Assembly (NCBI GenBank): GCA_039545315.1
Contig: BCIM01000017.1
Span: 1-64,000, forward strand
Length of the DNA: 64,000 nt
Direction: 5' to 3'
DNA from: Kondoa malvinella
Taxonomy: Eukaryota > Basidiomycota > Agaricostilbomycetes > Agaricostilbales > Kondoaceae
A program made the translations under genes and the position numbers. Shown one piece after another: positions 56,301 through 64,000 of this stretch. The notes under the pieces were generated by a model. That model worked only from the letters and a program-made list of their open reading frames with translations, was not told the origin of the DNA and did no database searches. Positions within the stretch are counted from its first letter, which is position 1. The number at the start of each line of letters is the position of its first letter.

Positions 56301-58663
56301 TAGGCACAAATGCCCGCAGTCCGCCGAACACTTCGACAAACAGACCCTTATCCATCACTTTGCTCACTACAGCGTCAAAGTCCTGGCCGACTTGAGCTTC
56401 TTCAATAGTAGATAGTGGCGGCAATTCTGAATTCAGAAGCGACTTCTTGAGTGTCAAGGCGACACGGAACTTCTCTGGGTCGGAAGAGAAGATCTGTACG
56501 CTGTATCAGACTACTGACTTTAGTACAAGAGCGCTGAACTTACTCTAGCTTTGACAGTTGAGCCTATCGCAAACCTCCGCTCGGGATGCTTGAGCTTGAC
56601 ATCCGAGAAATGGTTCGCCCAGACAACGCCATCGACACTTCCTGAGATGCTCAAAAAGAGCGCGTGCTCCGTCAAGCCTTTGACTGTAGCCTATAGCATT
56701 TGCTATGATTCAGCTTAGCTGAAGGCAAGCCAAGTGGATTACCGACCTTGACAGTTTCGCCTATCTTGACATCCTGCACTTTCAAGAACCTCTGCTCCAG
56801 CACACTAGGTTGTAGTGATAGTTGCACCAGTCCATCAACATCAGCGAAGCCGACTACTCGAGCAGGATGCATCGTTCCGGGCGACCATTTTCCACCGGTG
56901 CTTGATGAAGGGATAGATTGCAGATGCTCGTCCGATACGCGGGACAACTGCTCCACACTCAGACGCAGCTCATAAGAAACAATGCCAGGGAACTCACATG
57001 AACGAAAGCAGGCACACTGGGATCACCTTCCTTCGGCCCAAGAATCTCACAAACCAGCCCAAATTCACTCTCCACCCTAGCAATCCTGACGCTCTGCAAC
57101 AGTAAACCAACAGGAAAAGCTTCTTTCAACTCGTGTATGCTTTTCGAATTGACCAAATGAGGCAAACAAGTCAAAGCGAGCGTCTTTTCCGTACTGTTGA
57201 GACTATCGGAACGATTGGTGCTCCACAAGACTCTAGCTTTGACTTTTTGTCCGACTTTGTAATGTTTGGTCAAATCGTTGGAAATGGCTGGAGCGAGAGG
57301 TAGGTGGTAGAGATCGATGGTGCCGTCGAAGAATCCAAGGAATTTAACGTTGAGACCGGATGGAGAGAGAGCAGTCACTACGGCGCTGACTAGTGTCATG
57401 GGTAATATGGCGTCGATTGATGGAGCGTTGGTGAGCTAGCAGTACGTTTAGCATGATGAAGCGTGAGAGTATAGAAGTACATACAATAGCATTCTCTACA
57501 TCTGTTGGTAGGGCCGAGACTGTGCAAGTACGACCATTGCCAGACATTTTGAGGATCTTGCATGGTATGAGCTGACCAACAGTGAGAGAGCGGTCTGTAT
57601 GATCCGAATGCCCATCAGACCAGTATGGGACTGTACTGCACCCGGGACATACCATCGGTTGCTTTCTTGGCCTGATCAAAGCTCAAGAAAGCAGTAACGC
57701 CTTCCACGCCCATGTCAAGCACATAACCATTATCTTCCACGCTTTTGATGACAGCATTATACAGAACCAACCCATGCACCAGATCTGACTTTCTCATCTT
57801 TGCATAACACACGGCAGGATCAAGAGTCAGAAGGACCCGTCGAGACAGTCTGTACTGTTCGTCTGCTTTTTGCGATTGATGCAACGTTTTGCGAGCAACG
57901 TCTGTAGTCTTTGTAGAGGAGACTTGAGCATTGAGAAATTGACCGACTTGAAACATGCTGCTTAGATCAGGAAGGTCGTCGTCGTCTGATTCTTCTTCCT
58001 CTTCTTGACCCGAATCGGCATCAGCGGGTGCTTTGGTAGCAGAGGCTTGTAGAGATGCAGTAAAGTAAGATGATATAGCTGTGATGGGTATATGAGCCAG
58101 CAGTTGATTTGAGAGACTGACGATGAGTTCAAGAGGGCGAATAGAGATGATTTGCGCCAGGACATTCGTGCCTTCTGACATGCGCTGTACCAGCACGATA
58201 TCATGTGAGTCTCGTAAAAGACAAACAAGCAGTTCGTGGGCACCTTGTAATTGAGATGCTCTACCCTAAGCTGATCTGGGTTGCTGACTCTCTTGACTGC
58301 AATTTCACCATTTCTGCCCTTTTTCTTCTTTTCGTTATCAAACTTCTTTCTCTTCTTACCATCAATAGTGCCAGCAGCAGCAACTGATTGACCATCGCTC
58401 GCTCGACGTTTCTTGGACTCGAATAAATCTTTTGCGGCTTCTGCACGAGCTTCTTTGACTTCGACTTGGGATAATGAAGTACCACCACCACGAGGGAAAT
58501 CAGTCTCTTGCGTTGAAATCAAGGATGAGAAGTTTGTTCGAGCTGGTGCAGTTGCATGAGCCGGAGCATCTTTGCTCGAGGATTCGTTCAAGCGAGGTTT
58601 CTTCGACTTGGAAGCGTCTGTTGTGCTAGATGCAGGTCGCTTCTTTCGGGTATCCGTAGCCAT
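53380..58663 (-). CDS. RRP5: rRNA biogenesis protein RRP5 (S1 and HAT repeats)
   Basis: Needed for both 18S and 5.8S/25S rRNA maturation in the nucleolus. The start MATDTRKKRPASSTTDASKS is basic. It is followed by FPRGGGTSLSQVEVKEARAE and FESKKRRASDGQ. Repeated S1 domains run from about 58250 to 54900, for example MSEGTNVLAQIISIRPLELI, GMEGVTAFLSF-type turns, VGQDFDAVVSKVMDKGLFVE, VGQQYSGRITGRTNNGFNVQ, GRVHLTDSTDDY and KIRGFVRSVAQTGLFVALGR. An acidic hinge (EDEDAEDEEDDSSDEELEIF) lies near 54700. The C-terminal HAT repeats have ASEAEFERLLLGSANSSFLW, IQYMSFYMQQSNLAKARQIA and MSALDVKTITKFAQMEFKIG. The end is KKAKYLFKKWINIARAEGDD, VKARAAEYVNSLQA, stop 53380-53382. Architecture complete. Confidence 0.95.
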
Positions 58664-58714
58664 TCTGGTATACTCTCGCCCTCTTGGATCGTTGTCAACC
58701 CTGGAAAGAAAAAT

Positions 58715-59190
58715 TTATTCGGTCAAGAGTTGCTCGATCAACAAATGCTTGCGAGCGGGTTGCTCAAGACGGCCATGCACGTAGTCTGCTCTGCTCGAAC
58801 AAGCTCCGAAAATTCGGTCGACTTCCGCTTCCGTTTGCCTTTGCTGCATGCTTGCAATCTGGCCACCTTGAACGCCTCCCAAACTCGATAGTGCTGCGCA
58901 ATGCTCCAATTTATGTCCTCCCATATCACTGCTATGTTCTCTTGTTCCCCTCCTGTTGTAGTGTCCGAGATTCGCCTGCTGTCGAAGTCAGTGACGGCCA
59001 AATCGTATGCATGGCAAGCTGGATTGTCTGTTGTCTGTCGCTTTCACCTTGTAGCTATAGAAGCATCATCCTCTTCCTCTTCTACTTGCCGTACTCTGCT
59101 TGCTAGGAGCTGTTCGGCTTTCTTGTAGTCGTCCTGTCCGACTGCTGCCGGATGTGTGCATCTTGCATTCTCTGGTCACTTTGTCCGCCG
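58715..59190 (-). CDS. Small uncharacterised gene, reading frame uncertain
   Basis: Two overlapping minus frames are each open for about 85 codons. One ends IASMQQRQTEAEVDRIFGAC...HLLIEQLLTE (stop 58715-58717). The other begins MAVTDFDSRRISDTTTGGEQ and reads VIWEDINWSIAQHYRVWEAF (stop 58738). A preceding exon about 59050-59170 reads VGQDDYKKAEQLLASRVRQV then EEEEDDASIAT, followed by a donor-like GTGAAA. The helical style suggests a small coiled-coil subunit, but I cannot name it or fix the start. It lies on the same strand as RRP5 and upstream of it. Confidence 0.3.
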
Positions 59191-59606
59191 GTCTAGAAGC
59201 GAGTGCAGCTTGTCCTGTTGATACACGTATGCTCGCACAATACGCTCGTCAACAGGTGAGGTGCAAAGTATCGAGGAACGGGTCATCGAAGGTTTGATAT
59301 GCTGTTACAAAACGCGTAAGTGCAGGTTGCGTGTAATAAAGATCAGTAGATAGCATCATGTAGACTGCAACAGACCACTGCATTCACATGTTCGCGCTTT
59401 AAGCTTGAATGCATTGACGTCTGTTGACCTCGAGCGATAACTTAGAGTCTCTCTCATCATACAGCAGACATGGCATCTCAACTAGATTGGTGAGGACGCA
59501 GATGACTGAATCAGACAATGTCTGATGGATCACTGCACTCCTTACAGTATCCTCGGTCCGTCTTCTCGAGCTTCGCGCATCTCCCATCTCCTCATGCCTT
59601 TGCTAA
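59191..59606. other. Upstream region of CAP2
   Basis: About 400 bp without a gene I can support. An ATG at 59470 (MASQLDW, followed by GTGAGG, a good donor) could be a short first exon of CAP2, but it does not join in the frame I expect. Confidence 0.35.
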
Positions 59607-60640
59607 ATGACAGACATATGTCGACGTCTCCCACCTCAAAATATAGAAGAGAACCTCGCTAACCTAGTCTCGCTCTGTCCAGACTTGGCAGACGACATTC
59701 TTTCTTCCGTAGACCAACCGCTCAAGATCAAGCACGACGCCAAAGCGGCCAAATCTTACCTGGTTTGCGATTACAATAGGGATGGTGATTCTTACAGGTC
59801 TGTCTCTCCTTCTCCATTGTTAGAGCTCGTTGGCGGAAGCTTAGGACCGAGGGACAATGGACAGATCACCTTGGTCAAACGAGTATGATCCACCCTTACC
59901 GGACGGCACGCAGCCTTCAGATAAGCTCAGGAAGCTCGAACAAGCTGCGAATGAAGCTTTCGATGTGTATCGAGACATGTGTGTTCATCTTGTCATTCTG
60001 GCCTCGCCCAGTGATTCAGCAGTATCGAGCACACAGGTACTATGAAGGCGGCATCTCTTCTGTCTACCTCTGGGATCTAGATGAAGAAGGTTCTTTCGCC
60101 GGTGTAGTCCTCTTACAGAAAAGTGAGCTCTTCCCCATCAACTTCGACCTTTGCTGATCGCATTGACAGCACACTCTCCATCTCAACCAACAGCTAGTTC
60201 TACTACCTCTCGATCAGGTTCATGGGATTCCATCCACGTCTTCGAAGCATCCACAAGAGGCAGACAAGCACACTACAAGCTCACTTCTACAGTCATGCTA
60301 CACATCTCTCATGCTACAGCAGGCAAGATGGAATTAGGTGGTAGCTTGACGAGGCAGAACGAACAAGATGCGCAGCTGGACATAACGCTGCCTAATCCTC
60401 ATGTGGCTAACATCGGGCGATACATTGAGGAGCAGGAATTGAAGATGCGAGGCGCTCTGCAGGTTCGGTCTCAGTGCTAGTTTCCAGGCTTGTCCTGATA
60501 ACTGGGCATCATCCGAACAGGAAATCTACCTAGGCAAAACGCGCGACATCATCAATGACTTGCGCTCAATGGAAGGTCTAGACGAAGGGAAGAAGAGGAA
60601 AGGATTACAGTCAGAGCTAGTTGGCCTACTCAAGAAGTAG
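59607..60640 (+). CDS. CAP2: F-actin-capping protein subunit beta
   Basis: Half of the capping-protein heterodimer that blocks barbed ends of actin filaments. The start [20 protein letters not shown] contains the conserved 'lRRLPP..ie.Nl..L' helix. The frame continues [40 protein letters not shown] and [20 protein letters not shown]. After an intron come [59 protein letters not shown] and [20 protein letters not shown], all near-identical to family signatures. The stop is at 60638-60640. Introns near 59798, 59978, 60123 and 60462. The N-terminus is a few residues shorter than usual, so an upstream mini-exon is possible. It converges with CDC7 126 bp away. Confidence 0.93.
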
Positions 60641-60765
60641 GAAGGACTATTCGTTATGTGTTATTATGGGAATGCAATGCAAATGCAATGAGTGGACAAT
60701 TGACAAGAAAGATGCTACAGACTATTCACACAAACCCCCCTCCTTCACCCTCTTCCCCATCACTC

Positions 60766-62755
60766 TCATGGTATATCCATTTTGAAGAACTCGTGCTCCA
60801 ACGCTTTAGCAGCCGAGATCCTCTTTGTGCAATCCAACGCCAAACATTTCCTCAACAAGTCGATAGCTTGATATAAAGGCTGAGACGAATCATACCACCC
60901 GTATTCGTCTCTTTCATCATCGGAGCTGGCCCAGTCAGCAGGTGTATGCGTATCAAAGATTTTCTTGTTTAGACTGAGAACGAGTTGATGTAATGAAGTA
61001 TGTTCCGGATCAGTGACGGCTGGGACGTTGGTGATGAAGGTCCGATTGTGTAGAGCTGCAACAACGTCCATCTTCTTCTTGCCGAAAATGGTAGCGATTT
61101 CCATGAGGGCTTCTACGTCGTCTGAAGAGGCAAAGAAGGGGAAGCGGCAGGTGAGGAAGCTGAGCAGGATTCCGCCAACAGACCAGATATCGAGTGCTGC
61201 CAATCCGACTCAGCATAGAACAAGCACAAGACGACTTCACTCACAGATAGTCTGATCAGGACATTTGAGCAAGACCTCTGGCGCTCTGAAACCTCTTGTG
61301 CCCGCACGATTCGCCCTGACGCTCGGTCTCCGGTCCAATTCAGGCTTGAAATATCCAACTTTGCCTTTCGCCTTCTTTTCTTGCAAGTCAACAGGCTGCC
61401 AATCTTCCATGAAATCCTGCATTTCCCTCTCCTTTTCTTCGAGCTCATCTTCATCCTCTTCACTCCAAGGTAACCAAGGTCTCTGGTTTCCATGCTTTTC
61501 CTTTTCCTCCGCTGACATCTTGTTCCACATCTTGTGATAGTCTTTCACCTGCTGCCACAGACTGACAGGGTGGTTCAACAATCGCCCATGAGGTAAACCA
61601 AGACCATGCGCAGGTACAGAGTGGAGACATTTGGAATGCCATGATGACGGATCAAAGGTTTCTGCTAGACCGAAATCGCACACTTTGCCTTGGCCCGTGG
61701 TTGGATCAAAGAGGAAATTGGCTGGTTTAATGTCTCGATGGATGATGCCTTTCTTGTGAGCGAATTGAAGACCGTTGAACAGGCAGCGAAGGTAGTTGCG
61801 GATTTGGCTGAGAGGAAGAGAGCGGTAAAAGTCCTGCACAATTCATCTTAGCACAAATGAATGAAGCAACGCGAAAAACATACTCGGAAATCGTAGTGCT
61901 TCTCGTAGGGCATGACTGCTAGAATCTGGTCTTCATGTCGGAAGGCAGTGATGAGATGAGCGACATTGTCCGCGTCCCTAAACCAAAAACGTTCAGCATG
62001 TCGACTGCAAAATCATCTGATGGCATACCTGAGAAGAGCAAGAATCTCTAGCTCATTCTGGATACGGATAGGCGAAGAAGTGACATAGATTCTCTTGATG
62101 GCTACATACGCCGCCTTCTTGCTCAACCTCTTGCTAGCGTGCAAAGTGACTTGCAAATTTTCAGCAGAAGCTTCTTCCTCTTCTGTAAACCTCTTGCGTT
62201 TCTTTCCTTTGCTCACTTCGCTCGTTTCTGATGATGTAGGATCAGGCGTAGGAAAAAGAGGATCAACGGTCGAAGTTTTGTGAACTCGATCAATATCGCA
62301 AGTGATGCATTCCTGGTGCTGGCACCATTTCAAGTTGTCGAATTGATGATGTCGGAGATCCAAAGCTTTGTATACGGACGAGAAAGTGCCTATCCCACAA
62401 CGAAAGTCAGTACTCGATCAAGCGACTACAAGATGCTTTGCTCGCCTTCGCCCAGTCGGTCCACAAGCTTGTACGTGTCCTTCAAGCCAGTAAACTTCTT
62501 TTCAAGCTGTTGCATTTCCCAAGCAATGCCTTCGAGTTCTTCATCGCTTCTCGACTCGTTGCTGTCTGCCTCGCTGGCCTCCTCCTCCTCTTGTAGCCCG
62601 GCTGTAGGCAGATGAAAAGGATCTTGACACACTTCATCATCTTCAACAGGTTGCAACGCGGAATCGTTAAAGCTATTGTTGTTTTCTGGCTTTTCTGGTG
62701 AGGAAACGCCATTGTCCGCGTCCGCTGAAGTGCACAGGTTAATCACTACAGTCAT
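60766..62755 (-). CDS. CDC7: CDC7-type (DDK) protein kinase
   Basis: Catalytic subunit of Dbf4-dependent kinase, which phosphorylates the MCM helicase to fire origins. The start MTVVINLCTSADADNGVSSP is acidic and disordered. Kinase parts in order: DTYKLVDRLGEGTFSSVYKA (Gly loop, about 62375-62470), VAIKRIYVTSSPIRIQNELE (Lys and Glu; preceded by a charged insert with KGKKRKRFTEEEEASAENLQ), AVMPYEKHYDF, GIIHRDIKPANFLFDPTTGQ (catalytic loop, about 61690-61735) and KVCDFGLAETFDP (DFG). The long Cdc7-specific insert KI-2 (about 61320-61640; LPWSEEDEDELEEKEREMQD) leads to NRAGTRGFRAPEVLLKCPDQ (APE). Late exons have ALDIWSVGGILLSFLTCRFP and CLALDCTKRISAAKALEHEF, stop 60766-60768. A second ATG at 62806 is also in frame. 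Confidence 0.92.
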
Positions 62756-62990
62756 ATCTGCTATAGTTTGACAGTAAACAGAGGCAAGAAAGTAGTTCAA
62801 GAGCAAGAGACCTGGGAACGCAAGTCAAATGTCAACAATCGTTTGTTTACCGCTAAAACGCGTCAACTGAATGAGGCGTCACAGGTTCGTTCGCAAGTCC
62901 AGTGCAGTCAGGGCGTAATAGCGTGATACATACAAGTCGTTAGCGTAACTATACAACGAAAGCCCCAAAGCCATTATCCCATCTGTTCTC

Positions 62991-64000
62991 TACGCGTACA
63001 TCCCGTTACCAACTGCGCATGAGCGTGAGCCAACGCAGTAGGACAGAGAGAGGAGACGCGACGTACAGTTCTGTTTTCTCACCATCTCGTACGAATGTTC
63101 AATCCTCGCCTTCATCCTCCAAGATAAGAAATATTGATAGAGCTGTAGAAGATCAACACGTCAGAGTAGCACATAGTGATGCTACCCAAGACGCTCACCT
63201 GAAGACCTAGATCCACAGCCAGCGCAAACGCAAAGGCGGTATATACAGCCGAAAACCCGCTATTGCAAAACCCTTGTGGGATTCTAGTCGCGTCTTCCGC
63301 AAGGGTTGTGTTCTGGTTCAAGTCTATTGCTGTAGAATTGAAGATCTGGCCTCCGTGATCACATGACCATCTGTAGGTATAAAGCCGCGCACTTAGTCAA
63401 AGTCGACATATACACGGAGATTGCCTACGTGATACCATCCTTGTTACGGTTGAGCATGAAGAGCATAAAGCCGGCGCGAATAGCGACCACGACAAGGACT
63501 AGAGAAGAATGAGCTTGTGTTTGCATTATCCAATATAGAAACTCACTGAAAGGCCAAAGAATGAAGAGAACTCTCCTGTAAGCATTTGGACCTAAATCAG
63601 CTGATGCTGAATCCGGTCGCCGATAACTTACGTCCACAGATACGAGTTGTTCGAGTGCGCAAAGAGAGTCAACAAGCACATTGCGAAGACGCCGATTCCG
63701 ACTGTTCGAACAGTCAGCCTGAGCCGGCAACACGATCGACGATGGCTTACTTCCGCCGTAGATCTGGTATTCGAGGTCGTTGTAGAACTGTTGGGCAAAT
63801 TAAGCATGTTGCACATGTTTGAGCGGAAGTGCACGCGAACAAGTGTCATTCCGTATAAGAAGAGCAAGATCGCTCCAGCCAGACTATACACTCAATCAGC
63901 ATGAGTTGAAGTGCGGTACAGAGCGACTTACTTGTATAGCCCTATGAGGACAGCCAAAGCCTGTCGCCCGGGGTATTCTCGAATCAGCATACGGCGAAGC
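62991..64000 (-). CDS. Multi-span membrane protein, uncharacterised (5' part missing)
   Basis: The gene enters from the right edge. Exons give LRRMLIREYPGRQALAVLIG, SLAGAILLFLYGMTLVR, FYNDLEYQIYGG, VGIGVFAMCLLTLFAHSNNS, PNAYRRVLFILWPF, LVLVVVAIRAGFMLFMLNRN-KDGIT, NQNTTLAEDATRIPQGFCNS-GFSAVYTAFAFALAVDLGLQ and YQYFLSWRMKARIEHSYEMV. At least four hydrophobic spans alternate with a Tyr/Arg cytosolic tail. I recall this Cys-containing 'GFC.SGFSAVY..FA.ALAVD' pattern from basidiomycete membrane proteins of unknown role; that is memory, not a search. The C-terminal exon end (stop 62991-62993) is tentative. Confidence 0.6.

Noticed and set aside
1..64000. Defence island, CRISPR array, secondary-metabolite cluster or tRNA genes
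   Set aside because: No repeats with regular spacers, no core biosynthetic enzymes and no tRNA-like A/B boxes were found on either strand.

Overview
This window looks like nuclear DNA of a small-genome basidiomycete fungus. The genes are packed closely on both strands. Almost all carry several short introns (mostly about 40-90 nt, GT...AG with CTGAC/CTAAC-like branch sites). The encoded set is eukaryotic and fungal: 20S/26S proteasome subunits, SSU-processome factors, SKI2, FAB1, BST1, a Tea1/Kel1-like kelch protein and a Ty3/gypsy chromovirus. An early-diverging, yeast-like basidiomycete fits best, but I cannot name a species from sequence alone. Most of the 'unspliced' breaks in the genes are ordinary introns, not frameshifts. 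Exon joins were worked out by eye.

Layout. 1-1.53 kb: 3' end of a chromodomain Ty3/gypsy retrotransposon (integrase C-terminus, chromodomain, polypurine tract, LTR), cut by the window edge. 1.85-3.05 kb: EI24/RRT8-type membrane protein (+). 3.2-5.7 kb: divergent proteasome pair PRE3 (-) and RPN12 (+). 6.1-8.35 kb: GNAT acetyltransferase and RRP7 (+). 8.4-12.6 kb: WBP2-like protein (-) and NOP14 (+), whose start codons are only 32 bp apart. 12.7-16.7 kb: AFG1 ATPase (-) and a bestrophin-type anion channel (+) with two GC-AG introns. 16.9-24.5 kb: FAB1 lipid kinase (+). 24.8-27.75 kb: UTP17/WDR75-like WD40 protein (+). 27.9-30.5 kb: 2H phosphoesterase (AKAP7/ASCC1-type) and an SDR (+). 30.6-32.6 kb: THOC5-like (-) and LRR-like (+), divergent. 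32.7-39.06 kb: SKI2, a small MYND protein and two small unknown genes (all -). 39.1-43.3 kb: BST1 and an orphan disordered protein (+). 43.4-44.8 kb: epoxide hydrolase (-). 45.3-46.8 kb: orphan protein (+). 47.7-53.3 kb: kelch/coiled-coil polarity protein (+). 53.4-58.7 kb: RRP5 (-). 58.7-59.2 kb: a poorly resolved small gene (-). 59.6-60.6 kb: CAP2 (+). 60.8-62.8 kb: CDC7 kinase (-). 63.0-64.0 kb: multi-spanning membrane protein (-), cut by the right edge.

How the genes relate. Four genes act in small-subunit ribosome assembly (RRP7, NOP14, UTP17, RRP5). Two are proteasome subunits sharing one promoter. SKI2 and THOC5 act in mRNA decay and export. BST1 (GPI-anchor remodelling), FAB1 (endolysosome lipid), the kelch protein and CAP2 (polarity and actin) form a membrane-traffic/morphology group. 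Nothing resembles a prokaryote-style defence island, CRISPR array or secondary-metabolite cluster. The most unusual signals are the chromovirus LTR placed just upstream of a gene, very short divergent promoters, two GC-AG introns in one channel gene, a C-terminal extension on proteasome beta1, and a handful of orphan or micro-proteins.
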